From positions 744,001-808,000 of the forward strand of contig NZ_CP030944.1 of the NCBI RefSeq assembly GCF_013177635.1: 64,000 bases of DNA, written 5' to 3'. The translations under genes were made by a program, and so were the position numbers. Below the pieces are notes generated by a model. That model was not told the DNA's origin, did no database searches, and worked only from the letters and a program-made list of their open reading frames with translations. Shown one piece after another: positions 45,118 through 53,952 of this stretch (position 1 is the first letter of the stretch; each line of letters opens with the position of its first letter). Origin of the DNA: Arcobacter aquimarinus (GTDB taxonomy: Bacteria; Campylobacterota; Campylobacteria; Campylobacterales; Arcobacteraceae).

Positions 45118-48100
45118 TAGCTTGGTTTGCTAGAAATAGTGTTGCTGCTAATTTATTGATGGTAACAATTCTTGCTTTTGGATTATTTTCTTTATTTAAA
45201 CTTATTCCTTTAGAAATTTTTCCTACTATTGAAAAAGATGAAGTAACTATAAGTATGAGTTTAAAAGGTGCAACACCTGAAGATGTTGAATCTTCTTTGA
45301 CAATAAGAATAGAAGAATCAATAGCAGATTTAGAGGGAATTAAACAGATAAAAAGTACTTCAAGTGAAGGAAAGAGTTCTGTAAAAGTAGAGATAGACAA
45401 AGGTTATGATGCAAAAGTTTTATTAGCAGAGATTAAAAATAGAGTAGATGCTATAAATACTTTTCCAAGTGAAGCAGATAAAGCTGTGATTGAACAAACC
45501 ATTAGAAAAAGAGATGTTATGGTTGTAACTCTTTCAAGTGATTATGATGAAAGAGAGATTAGAGAATATGCTCAAGAAATAAGAGATAGTATTGTTCAAC
45601 TTGATGGGGTAACACAAGCTGAGTTGACAGGAGTTAGAGATTTTGAAATTAGTATTGAAATATCTCAAGATACTTTGATTCAGTATGATTTAACAATAGA
45701 GGACATCTCAAATGCTATAAATAACTCTAGTTTAGATTTATCTTCTGGAAATTTAAAAACAACAAATGGAGATGTATTAGTTAGAATAAAATCACAAGCA
45801 TATACAAAAGATGAGTTTGAATCTATAATAGTAAAAAGAAATAGTGATGGGTCAATAGTTTTATTAAAAGATATAGCAAATGTAAATGATGGTTTTGAAG
45901 AAACACCAATAAGAAGTAGATTAAATGGTAAAAATTCAGTTTTTATAGATATTTATAGAGTTGGAAATGAAAGTGCAATTGCAGTTGCAAATGCTGTAAA
46001 AAAATATATTCAAGATAAACAAAGCAGTTTACCTCAAGGTTATGAACTTTCATATTGGGATGATGATTCTCAAATTGTAAAAAACAGATTATCGATTTTA
46101 TTAAGTAGTGCCGTTCAAGGAAGTATTTTAATCATTATTTTATTAACACTATTTTTACGACCTGTTATTGCATTTTGGGTATTTATTGGAATTCCTATAT
46201 CTTTTGCTGGAGCATTCTTTTTAATGCCAGTTTTTGATGTAACTTTAAATAATCTTAGTCTTTTTGGATTTATTTTAGTTTTAGGAATTGTAGTTGATGA
46301 TGCTATTGTAACAGGTGAAAATATTTATACCCATTTAAAAAAATCACCATCAGGAGAAATGGCTGCAATAAATGGAACAATAGAAGTAGCACGACCTGTT
46401 ACTTTTGGAGTTTTAACTACAATTGCCGCTTTTGTTCCTTTAGCTTTTGTTGAAGGTGATAGAAGTACACTTTTCACGCAAATTCCTTATGTGGTTATTC
46501 CTGTACTTATATTTTCATTGATTGAATCAAAATTTATTTTACCAGCTCATTTAAAACATATAAAATTAAGACAAGAAAAAAATAAAACTTCAAAATTAGA
46601 GGAATTTCAGCACAAATTTGCAGATGGTTTTGAAAGATTGATTTTAAAGTATTATAAACCAATTTTAAATTTAGCAATAAATAATAAATTTACAACAATT
46701 ACAATATTTATGTCAATGCTTACATTGATTGTGGCTTTTTCTCTTGGAGGTTGGACTAAGTTTATTTTTTTCCCAAGAGTTCCTAGTGAATCAATAGAGG
46801 TTAATCTTACAATGCCAAGTGGAACACCTTTTGAGATTACAAATCAACATATAACTCACCTCACAAAAACAGCTGAACAATTAAGAGAAAAATATAGAGA
46901 TGAAAATACAAATGAGAGTGTAATTAAAAATATCATGACAGTTGTTGGAGGAAGAGGTGGTGTTTCAAATCAAGGAAGCGTTGAGTTTGAAATAACACCA
47001 CCTGAAAAAAGAGAGTTAAAAGTAACTTCTGAAGAGTTAGCAAAACAGTGGAGGCAACTAAGTGGAGATATAATTGGGGCTGAAACTGTGGAGTATAGAG
47101 CTGAAAGGGGAAGAGGTGGATATCCTATTGATATTCAGCTTACAAGTTCATCTATGCAAACTTTAAATATTGTATCTAATGAAATAAAAAAATATTTGGA
47201 AAATTTTGATACAGTTTTTGATATTTCAGACTCTTTAAGTGATGGAAAAGAGGAGTTGAAAATTGAACTTACAAAAGAAGGAAAACTTTTAGGAATTACT
47301 AAACAAGAAATCTCTTCTCAAATAAGAGCAGCAATTTATGGGATTGAAGTTCAAAGTATTCAAAGAGGAAGAGATGATGTAAAAGTAATGATTAGATATG
47401 AAAAAGAGGATAGAAAATCTATTGCAAATTTAAATGAACTTATAATTACTACAAATAACAAAGATAAAATTCCTTTAAGTAATATAGCTACATTAGTTCC
47501 AAGTAAAGGACCATCTTCTATTTTAAGAACTGATAGATTTAGAACTATAAATGTAACAGCAGATATAGATAAACAAAATACAAATATCTTTGCTTTACAA
47601 AGTGATCTTGAAAGTTATTTAGATGAATTATTACTTAAATATCCAGATGTAAAATATAGTTTTGAAGGAGAGCAAAAAGAACAAGCTGAAACTTTTGGTT
47701 CTTTAGTTTATTCTTTAGCTTTTGCAATTTTTGCAATTTATGTACTTTTAGCAATTCCCTTTAAATCATATGTTCAACCTTTAATTGTTATGAGTGTAAT
47801 TCCTTTTGGAATAATTGGAGCTGTTATGGGGCATTGGATTTTAGGAATGGATTTAACAGTTTTAAGTTTGATGGGAATGCTAGCATTAATGGGAGTTTTA
47901 GTAAATGATTCTTTAGTTTTAGTGGATTATATAAATAAAACCTATGAAGAAAAAAAGGATATTATGTATGCTATTTTAAACGCTGGAGTTGCTAGATTTA
48001 GACCTGTAATGCTCACAAGTTTAACAACTTTTATAGGACTTGTTCCATTACTTTTTGACAAATCAACAACAGCACAATTTTTAATTCCTATGGCTACATC

Positions 48101-48200
48101 TTTAGGTTTTGGGATTTTATTTGCTACTTTTACAACATTGATTTTAGTACCAGTTCATTATTTAATAGTTCATAATGTAGTTAAATATTTTAAAGGATAA
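45114..48200 (+). CDS. RND-family efflux pump, AcrB-like
   Basis: The 1028-residue inner-membrane transporter has the 12-helix RND layout: MIAWFARNSVAANLLMVTIL at the start, two large periplasmic loops, and the helix-4 region VLGIVVDDAIVTGENIYTH with the proton-relay Asp pair. The second half repeats as LMGVLVNDSLVLVDYI. RNMTS-type AcrB residues in the porter loops differ, and the sequence is nearer the divergent AcrB/HAE1-like pumps whose substrates are unknown. It is third in the operon and followed after three bases by a methyltransferase. Proton-driven export of an amphiphile, possibly a siderophore, is possible. Confidence 0.93.
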   Translation: MIAWFARNSVAANLLMVTILAFGLFSLFKLIPLEIFPTIEKDEVTISMSLKGATPEDVESSLTIRIEESIADLEGIKQIKSTSSEGKSSVKVEIDKGYDAKVLLAEIKNRVDAINTFPSEADKAVIEQTIRKRDVMVVTLSSDYDEREIREYAQEIRDSIVQLDGVTQAELTGVRDFEISIEISQDTLIQYDLTIEDISNAINNSSLDLSSGNLKTTNGDVLVRIKSQAYTKDEFESIIVKRNSDGSIVLLKDIANVNDGFEETPIRSRLNGKNSVFIDIYRVGNESAIAVANAVKKYIQDKQSSLPQGYELSYWDDDSQIVKNRLSILLSSAVQGSILIIILLTLFLRPVIAFWVFIGIPISFAGAFFLMPVFDVTLNNLSLFGFILVLGIVVDDAIVTGENIYTHLKKSPSGEMAAINGTIEVARPVTFGVLTTIAAFVPLAFVEGDRSTLFTQIPYVVIPVLIFSLIESKFILPAHLKHIKLRQEKNKTSKLEEFQHKFADGFERLILKYYKPILNLAINNKFTTITIFMSMLTLIVAFSLGGWTKFIFFPRVPSESIEVNLTMPSGTPFEITNQHITHLTKTAEQLREKYRDENTNESVIKNIMTVVGGRGGVSNQGSVEFEITPPEKRELKVTSEELAKQWRQLSGDIIGAETVEYRAERGRGGYPIDIQLTSSSMQTLNIVSNEIKKYLENFDTVFDISDSLSDGKEELKIELTKEGKLLGITKQEISSQIRAAIYGIEVQSIQRGRDDVKVMIRYEKEDRKSIANLNELIITTNNKDKIPLSNIATLVPSKGPSSILRTDRFRTINVTADIDKQNTNIFALQSDLESYLDELLLKYPDVKYSFEGEQKEQAETFGSLVYSLAFAIFAIYVLLAIPFKSYVQPLIVMSVIPFGIIGAVMGHWILGMDLTVLSLMGMLALMGVLVNDSLVLVDYINKTYEEKKDIMYAILNAGVARFRPVMLTSLTTFIGLVPLLFDKSTTAQFLIPMATSLGFGILFATFTTLILVPVHYLIVHNVVKYFKG

Positions 48201-48203
48201 ATT

Positions 48204-49472
48204 TTGAAAAAAAGAGAAGAAGGATATGTTTTTGATACTTCATATCCTATACATTTACAAAAAGAGATTCAACCAATTTGGTTGAATCATTCAGCAACAT
48301 TTTTAGGTCTTAAAAGTATTGATATTACAAGAGAGTTTACTTATTGTGAATTAGGATGTGCCACAGGTTTGAATCTAATATTTTCTGCTTTAAATAATCC
48401 AACTGGCTATTTCATTGGAGTTGATTTTAATGAAAAACATATAAAAGAAGCTAAAAAAATAGTAGAGTTAATTGGAATTAAAAATATTGAATTTATTCAA
48501 AGTGATTTTAAAAGTTTTTCTCAAAGGGAAAATATAGCTTTTGATTTTATAGTTTGCCATGGAACTTGGTCTTGGATTTCACCTATTCATCAACGCTCAA
48601 TTTTAGAGATAGTTGCAAAATCTCTAAAAGAAAAAGGGATTTTTTATTTACATTATATGTGTCATCCTGGTTCAACATCACTTCTTAGTGTTCAAAAGTT
48701 ATTAAATGTTGTTGACCATCATTTAAATGGGAGTTCAAAAGATAATATAAAAGTTGGAATTGATTTATTTAACCAATTAAATAGTGCAGGAACATTTATA
48801 GATTATCCAAATTTAGACTCTATAGAAAAAGTATTTCAACAAAATGATTTAGATTATTTAGCCCATGAATTTTTGACAGATTTTTGGAATCCTCAATATT
48901 CAATAGATGTACATCAATTTGTAGCTCAAACAAAAGCATCTTATATAGGAAGTGCAAATTTATTTGATAATTTAGAAAATATTAGTATTCCTCAAAATTC
49001 TCAAAAAGTGTTAAAAAATATCTCTTCACCAATATTAAAAGAGTATATAAAAGATTTGGCAAGAAATCAAAAACAAAGGATAGATTTATTTCAAAAAAAT
49101 CCTCAACTTCTAACTAAAGAAGAACATTTAAAAGCTTTAAACTCTATGATTTTTACATTAGTTGATAAAAATATTTTAACAAAAGAGATAAAACTTTCAA
49201 CTCCAATTGGAGAGATAGAAATTCCAAAAGAGATAACAAAAGCTATATTAGAAGAGTTAAGTAAAAAAGATTGTTCTTTTGAAGAATTAGGAAAACATAA
49301 AATTTTTTCAAATCAAATATATTTGTTGTTTGAATCAATTCAAATGTTGATGTGGAATGATACAATTTTTCCGAAATCAAAAAATTATGAATTTATTGAT
49401 AAAAAAAATTTTATTAAGTTAAAAAATCATTTTCCTATCATTTTTCGTAATTATAATTATCTTAATTGTTGA
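48204..49472 (+). CDS. SAM-dependent methyltransferase with regulatory domain
   Basis: The 422-residue protein starts with TTG; AAAGGA overlaps the end of the pump gene. The N-terminal class I fold shows the SAM-binding loop FTYCELGCATGLNLIF, the acidic residue in FIGVDFNEKHI, and FDFIVCHGTWSWISP. The C-terminal half (about 215-300) resembles the methyltransferase regulatory domain (MethyTransf_Reg) family, with the end unassigned. The target is unknown. It is the fourth gene of the efflux operon, so it may modify a small molecule linked to the pump or its envelope, which is inference. Confidence 0.85.
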   Translation: MKKREEGYVFDTSYPIHLQKEIQPIWLNHSATFLGLKSIDITREFTYCELGCATGLNLIFSALNNPTGYFIGVDFNEKHIKEAKKIVELIGIKNIEFIQSDFKSFSQRENIAFDFIVCHGTWSWISPIHQRSILEIVAKSLKEKGIFYLHYMCHPGSTSLLSVQKLLNVVDHHLNGSSKDNIKVGIDLFNQLNSAGTFIDYPNLDSIEKVFQQNDLDYLAHEFLTDFWNPQYSIDVHQFVAQTKASYIGSANLFDNLENISIPQNSQKVLKNISSPILKEYIKDLARNQKQRIDLFQKNPQLLTKEEHLKALNSMIFTLVDKNILTKEIKLSTPIGEIEIPKEITKAILEELSKKDCSFEELGKHKIFSNQIYLLFESIQMLMWNDTIFPKSKNYEFIDKKNFIKLKNHFPIIFRNYNYLNC

Positions 49473-49485
49473 TATTAACATGAAG

Positions 49486-49521
49486 TAGCCAGCCAACATA
49501 TTTTTATTATTAGCCAGCCAA
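49486..49521 (+). repeat. distal pair of TAGCCAGCCAA boxes
   Basis: Exact copies of TAGCCAGCCAA at 49486-49496 and 49511-49521 stand in direct orientation, 25 bp start to start, just after the methyltransferase gene. Confidence 0.75.
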
Positions 49522-49563
49522 ATTATTTTAATATCAACAAGACTATTTTAAAATTATCAATTT

Positions 49564-49578
49564 TGATAGTTATTATCA
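49564..49578. promoter_or_regulatory. Fur-like box upstream of TonB receptor 2
   Basis: TGATAG-TTA-TTATCA differs by one base from the perfect 6-3-6 palindrome seen at 37985. It lies in the long leader of the second TonB receptor. Confidence 0.6.
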
Positions 49579-49643
49579 AAAAAATCATTTTTTCGTCATT
49601 TTTCCTTGTTAAAATTTCGTTAATTGTTTATTAACTATTAGAT

Positions 49644-49680
49644 TAACTACAAAGTTTTTTGTTCTCCTAATTTGTAGTTA
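49644..49680 (+). repeat. leader inverted repeat with CTCC in the loop
   Basis: TAACTACAAA (49644-49653) and TTTGTAGTTA (49671-49680) form a perfect 10-bp stem. The 17-nt loop contains TTCTCC. No U-tract follows, so it is not a simple terminator. Confidence 0.5.
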
Positions 49681-49706
49681 GAAAGTAGTTAATTTACAAA
49701 AAGAAA

Positions 49707-49742
49707 TAGCCAGCCAAAGTAATTTTACAAATAGCCAGCCAA
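49707..49742 (+). repeat. proximal pair of TAGCCAGCCAA boxes
   Basis: Exact copies at 49707-49717 and 49732-49742, again 25 bp start to start. The second ends ten bases before a TAAAAT -10 candidate (49753-49758), so it would cover the -35 region, as class II activator sites do. Confidence 0.75.
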
Positions 49743-49776
49743 TAAAAAACAATAAAATTTTTATACAAGGAAAATA

Positions 49777-51813
49777 ATGAATACAAAAATTTCAAAAGCT
49801 CTTGCAGCTATTTTAGTTTCTCAGGTTTCATTGGTAGCAAATACAGTTTTAGAAGATGTAAATGTAACAACTGTTACAACAGCAGGTGGATATGAACAAA
49901 ATATTGCAGATGCAGCTGCTACTATTTCAGTAATTACAGCTGAAGAGTTAGAAAAAAAATCTTACTCAGATGTAACTGATGCTCTTAAAAATGTGCCAGG
50001 TGTTTATGTAAATGGTGGAGGAAGTAATCAAACAATATCAATTCGAGGTATGGGTGATTCTTATACTTTATATTTAATTGATGGAAAACCAATGAATGAT
50101 GGTAGATTACTTACAACAAATGGTGGTGTAGCTGGAGCATCAGTTAATTTTTTACCACCACTTGAAGCTATTGATAGAATCGAAATTATTAGAGGTCCTG
50201 CTTCATCTTTATATGGTTCTGATGCCATGGGAGGTGTTATAAATATTATTACTAAAAAACATTCTGATAAAGTAACAGCTAGTATAAAAACAGAGTATAT
50301 TAAAGCAGATTCATCAAATAAAGTAAATAATGATTCACAAAATACTAGTATTTATATAAATGCTCCTTTAGTTGATAATCTTCTGTCATTACAAATTACA
50401 GGTGGATATCAAACAACAGATGAAAGTAGTTTACAAAGAAATAGTACAGAATCAAGTGAAAGTGAACCAGATTTTGAAAGAAAGAATTTTGGTGGTAAAT
50501 TTATATTTACTCCTGATGAAAATAATACTATTACAGCTGGATATTCTCATACTTTACAAGAAAGAACACACAATCCAGGAATAAGTTTACCTTCTACAAA
50601 TACTAGAACTTATTCAAAACTAGAAAAAGCAAACTATAATTTAACCCATGAAGCAAAATATGATAAATTTGTAGTTAATTCATATTTACAATATGATAAT
50701 GATAAAAATAATTCAATTACTGGAAGAACAGTTGCTGGAGTACAAAATCCAGGTGGTATAGAATTTGAAACACTTACAGCAAATTCTCAAGGAACATATT
50801 TTTTTGATACAAATTCTTTAACTCTTGGTGCAAACTATAAAAAAGAGAGTCTTAAAGATGGTACAACTAATCAAAATGCTAAAATGGCAGGAAAAATAAC
50901 AGAGTTAGAAAGATATCAGTGGGCATTATTTGCTGAAGATACTTGGCAGGTTACAGATGATTTAGCTTTAACTTTAAGTGGTAGATACGATAATAATGAA
51001 ATTTTTGGAAGTAATCTTTCTCCAAAAGTTTATGCTGTTTATAGTTTAACTGATAATTTTAATTTAAAAGGTGGAGTTATTTCTGGATATAAGGCTCCAA
51101 GTTTAAGAAGTTCTTCTCCTGAATATATGTTAAATTCAATGGGTGGCGCACTTCTTCCTAATCCTGATTTAGAACCTGAAAAAAGTTTAACATACGAAAC
51201 AGGTATTGCTTATGATAATCCAGATATGGGATTAGCTGGAAGTTTGATGCTTTTCCAAACAGACTTTAAAGATAAAATTACTAGATCTTCTAGAGTTGCA
51301 GGAAGTCAAACAGCAGGTAGTCAATTTTATATAGATAATCCAAATCTTCCTTTTAATAGTTATGGTTATACAAATCAATTTAATGTAGATAAAGCAGAAA
51401 TTCAAGGTATAGAAATTACAACAGATTATTATATTTTAGAAAATTTAAAATATAGACACTCTTATACTTATACAGATAGTGAACAAAAATCAGGAGCGAA
51501 CAAAGGAAATCCATTAAATGATATATCTAAACATATGTTTAATGCAGGAATAGATTGGGATGCAACTTCTAAATTATTATTATGGACACAAGCAAATTAT
51601 AGAGGTAAAACAGGAGGAACATCTTCAGATCCAAGTGATAAAAATCCTTCATATACATTTGTTGATTTAGGTGCTGTTTATAAATATGATAAAAATTTAC
51701 AATTTTCTGCAGGAATTTATAATTTAGCCAATAAAGAAGTTACAACAGAAGATGGATATGATTATATCTTAGACGGTAGAAGATATAGCGTTGCTATGAA
51801 TTTAAAGTTTTAA
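49777..51813 (+). CDS. TonB-dependent receptor 2
   Basis: The 678-residue outer-membrane receptor has a signal peptide (ending VAN-T), a plug with TISIRGMGDSYTLYLIDGKP and RIEIIRGPASSLYGSDAMGG, and a barrel ending in YSVAMNLKF. The N-terminal region (VTTVTTAGGYEQNIADAAATISVIT, ends quoted VTTV and SVIT) is closely similar to receptor 1, so the two are paralogues. The type fits catecholate-siderophore or related ferric-chelate receptors. The regulatory region upstream carries four activator-like boxes and a Fur-like box. It is followed by genes for a DUF4198 protein and a PepSY protein. Confidence 0.9.
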   Translation: MNTKISKALAAILVSQVSLVANTVLEDVNVTTVTTAGGYEQNIADAAATISVITAEELEKKSYSDVTDALKNVPGVYVNGGGSNQTISIRGMGDSYTLYLIDGKPMNDGRLLTTNGGVAGASVNFLPPLEAIDRIEIIRGPASSLYGSDAMGGVINIITKKHSDKVTASIKTEYIKADSSNKVNNDSQNTSIYINAPLVDNLLSLQITGGYQTTDESSLQRNSTESSESEPDFERKNFGGKFIFTPDENNTITAGYSHTLQERTHNPGISLPSTNTRTYSKLEKANYNLTHEAKYDKFVVNSYLQYDNDKNNSITGRTVAGVQNPGGIEFETLTANSQGTYFFDTNSLTLGANYKKESLKDGTTNQNAKMAGKITELERYQWALFAEDTWQVTDDLALTLSGRYDNNEIFGSNLSPKVYAVYSLTDNFNLKGGVISGYKAPSLRSSSPEYMLNSMGGALLPNPDLEPEKSLTYETGIAYDNPDMGLAGSLMLFQTDFKDKITRSSRVAGSQTAGSQFYIDNPNLPFNSYGYTNQFNVDKAEIQGIEITTDYYILENLKYRHSYTYTDSEQKSGANKGNPLNDISKHMFNAGIDWDATSKLLLWTQANYRGKTGGTSSDPSDKNPSYTFVDLGAVYKYDKNLQFSAGIYNLANKEVTTEDGYDYILDGRRYSVAMNLKF

Positions 51814-51826
51814 GAAATAATATTTT

Positions 51827-51858
51827 ATAAGGTAAATGTAACTCTACATTTATCTTAT
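51827..51858 (+). terminator. hairpin after TonB receptor 2
   Basis: ATAAGGTAAATGTA (51827-51840) and TACATTTATCTTAT (51845-51858) pair over 14 bases with one G-U. A U-tract is missing, so termination may be partial and allow read-through into the next gene. Confidence 0.5.
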
Positions 51859-51863
51859 ATACT

Positions 51864-51878
51864 TAATAACAATTATCA
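51864..51878. promoter_or_regulatory. Fur-like box upstream of the DUF4198 gene
   Basis: TAATAA-CAA-TTATCA differs by one base from the perfect box at 37985. A TATAAT at 51906-51911 follows. Confidence 0.6.
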
Positions 51879-51905
51879 ATTTCGTTAAGAAACTGTTAAA
51901 ATTTA

Positions 51906-51911
51906 TATAAT
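51906..51911 (+). promoter_or_regulatory. -10 element of the DUF4198/PepSY operon
   Basis: TATAAT in ATTTATATAATAC lies 30 bp upstream of the ATG, with TAGGAG as ribosome binding site. Confidence 0.5.
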
Positions 51912-51940
51912 ACAATTCGCGACAAAAATAGGAGTTTAAA

Positions 51941-52606
51941 ATGAAAAAATTAGCATATTCAATACTTTTATCATCAATAGCCGTAGTTTCAGCAAATGCT
52001 CATGAAATTTGGTTGGATTTAGATGATAAAAAAAATGAAGCAAAATTGTTTTTTGGTCACTTTGATGGAAAGCAAACTGAAAGTGGTGAAAAATTTGCAA
52101 GAATAAAAGAGGGAGTTTCATATCCTGATGGGTTGGTAAAAGATGTAAAAAGAGATGATAATAGTATTACTTATACTTTAAGTAAAAAAAGTGATATCGC
52201 TGTTGTTAGAACATCAGAACCTAGAAAAGCTAGAAATTCTGAAATAGTAGAAAATAAAATTTCTTACACAAAAGCAGGAAGAACGTCAGTAGAATCAATT
52301 ATTGATTTTGATATTATACCCCTTGCAAAAGATAGTAATAGTTTTAGATTGGTATTTAAAAATGAACCAATAAAAAAATCAAAAGTAAAAGTTATCTCTC
52401 CAACTGGTTGGGAAAAAACATTTGAAATAAATGATAAAGGTGAGTTTACAATACATACTCCATGGATTGGTAAATATTTATTACAAGCTTCTTTAGAAGA
52501 TGAAACAAAAGGAGAAATTGATGGAAAGACTTTTGATAAAACAATTCATTTTATAGCATATACAATTGAGGTAAATCAAGGCTTACCTTGGGAAACAAAA
52601 AAGTAA
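51941..52606 (+). CDS. DUF4198 periplasmic protein
   Basis: The 221-residue protein has a signal peptide ending SANA; the mature chain starts HEIWLDLDD, the usual N-terminal HExWL of DUF4198 proteins. These are periplasmic, beta-rich proteins often found with TonB receptors or metal transporters, and the N-terminal His may bind metal. SKVKVISPTGWEKTFEIND and FTIHTPWIGKYLLQASL form the C-terminal strand domain. The stop is ten bases before the PepSY gene, so the two are co-expressed behind a Fur-like box. Confidence 0.82.
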   Translation: MKKLAYSILLSSIAVVSANAHEIWLDLDDKKNEAKLFFGHFDGKQTESGEKFARIKEGVSYPDGLVKDVKRDDNSITYTLSKKSDIAVVRTSEPRKARNSEIVENKISYTKAGRTSVESIIDFDIIPLAKDSNSFRLVFKNEPIKKSKVKVISPTGWEKTFEINDKGEFTIHTPWIGKYLLQASLEDETKGEIDGKTFDKTIHFIAYTIEVNQGLPWETKK

Positions 52607-52616
52607 GAAGTGAATA

Positions 52617-53852
52617 ATGCATAAAACAATATGGTTTAAAATACATTGGATTTTAGGAATTACAGCAGGGATAATTCTTTTAATAGTTGGAGTTACAGGA
52701 GCTATTTTATCTTTTGAAAAAGAGATTATGAAAGCTATAAATAGTGACAGTTATTATGTAAAAGTTATAGAGGGACAGGATAAGTTAACTACTAAAGAGT
52801 TATTAGAAAAATTTCAAGCATCAAATCCTAAAGCAAAGATAAATAGTATCTCTTTTTCATTGGATAAAGAATCTTCTACAGTTATAAATGTTGCAAGTGA
52901 AGGTGCAAGAAGAGGTTTGAATATTTATATAAATCCTTATACTGCTGAGGTTTTACCAGATTTAGTTGGAAAAGATTTTTTTGGATTTATTTTAAGACTT
53001 CATAGATGGTTAGCCTTCCCTCAAGAAATAAGAGAAGTTGGAAAACAAACAGTTGCTATTTCAACAGTTGCTTTAATAGTTCTTATTATAAGTGGAATTA
53101 TTGTTTATTGGGGAAGAATAAAACATGCCTTTTTCAAAAGTTTTACTTTTAAGTTTAAACATAAGGGAAGAGCATTTTTATCAACAATGCATAGTGCAAT
53201 AGGTATGTGGGTGATTCCGTTTTATTTATTAGCTGCTTTAACAGGACTTTATTGGTCTTATGGCTGGTATAATAATATGCTTTATTCAATAGCAGGAGTA
53301 GAAAAACCTCAAAGACAACAAGCGCCACAGCCTCAAACTCAAAAAGAATCTAAATCTGAAGAGCAAAAAGTTGAAGGACAAAAAGAAAGAAAAACAGAAG
53401 GACAAAGAGCTGAAAGAGCACAAGGTCAAAGACCTCAAGGTGAAACTTCATCATCTAAGTTTGTAGATATTCAAAAAGCTGTAGAAATGTTTAATATTTT
53501 TGTTCAAAGAGATTATTCAAGTGTAACTCTTCGATTCCCACAAAAAGGAACAATTTATAGTTTTAGTTATTTAGATACAGATCCTGCTCATTATAGAGCT
53601 AGAAATACTCTTGAAGTGGATATTAATTCTTGGCAATTGTTAAAACATGAAAGATACAATGATTTACCATTAAATGAAAGATTGATGAAAAGTATTTTAC
53701 CTTTACACACAGGTGAATATTTTGGACTTATTGGACAAATTGGTATGTTTATTGCATCTGCTTTAATGGCATTATTTACAATAACAGGTTTTATGCTTTA
53801 TATAAATAGACATAAAAAGAAAAAACCAAAAATTCAACAACAAAGAGCATAA
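52617..53852 (+). CDS. PepSY-associated membrane protein
   Basis: The 411-residue protein matches PepSY-associated TM proteins (PiuB/FoxB-like), some of which act as inner-membrane reductases in siderophore-iron uptake. The first helix is in KIHWILGITAGIILLIVGVTGAIL, and LHRWLAFP, LIVLIISGIIVYWG and HSAIGMWVIPFYLLAALTGLYWS follow. The last helix precedes a lysine-rich end. Helix-associated His residues could hold haem. A charged, low-complexity insert at about residues 230-282 (repeats of EGQ/KER/QGQRPQ) separates two helices; it is not seen in most family members I know. It is the last gene of the iron block on this strand. Confidence 0.85.
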   Translation: MHKTIWFKIHWILGITAGIILLIVGVTGAILSFEKEIMKAINSDSYYVKVIEGQDKLTTKELLEKFQASNPKAKINSISFSLDKESSTVINVASEGARRGLNIYINPYTAEVLPDLVGKDFFGFILRLHRWLAFPQEIREVGKQTVAISTVALIVLIISGIIVYWGRIKHAFFKSFTFKFKHKGRAFLSTMHSAIGMWVIPFYLLAALTGLYWSYGWYNNMLYSIAGVEKPQRQQAPQPQTQKESKSEEQKVEGQKERKTEGQRAERAQGQRPQGETSSSKFVDIQKAVEMFNIFVQRDYSSVTLRFPQKGTIYSFSYLDTDPAHYRARNTLEVDINSWQLLKHERYNDLPLNERLMKSILPLHTGEYFGLIGQIGMFIASALMALFTITGFMLYINRHKKKKPKIQQQRA

Positions 53853-53865
53853 GAAATATTTCTTA
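53848..53865. repeat. 18-bp AT-rich palindrome after the PepSY gene
   Basis: ATAAGAAATATTTCTTAT is a perfect palindrome overlapping the PepSY stop codon, followed by ACTCTTTTTAGAGT. It is too AT-rich and loop-poor to call a terminator with confidence. Confidence 0.3.
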
Positions 53866-53898
53866 TACTCTTTTTAGAGTTAATATATGTAAAGATAT

Positions 53899-53935
53899 AA
53901 AAAAAGGTAAGAAGTTTAACTTCTTACCTTTTTTT
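53899..53935. terminator. bidirectional terminator
   Basis: GGTAAGAAGTT (53906-53916) and AACTTCTTACC (53918-53928) form an inverted repeat around one central base, flanked by seven A and seven T residues. It serves both the PepSY gene and the convergent superoxide reductase gene. Confidence 0.85.
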
Positions 53936-53952
53936 TAGGATAAGGGTTTTAA

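Larger units (their letters stand above)
49473..49776 (+). other. 304-bp regulatory region of TonB receptor 2
   Basis: This gap without genes holds, in order: two TAGCCAGCCAA boxes (49486, 49511), a Fur-like box (49564-49578), a possible -10 TAAAAT near 49615, an inverted repeat (49644-49653 with 49671-49680), two more boxes (49707, 49732), a TAAAAT -10 candidate at 49753-49758 and AAGGAAAA before the receptor ATG. The layout suggests two activator-controlled promoters with Fur repression between. Confidence 0.6.
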
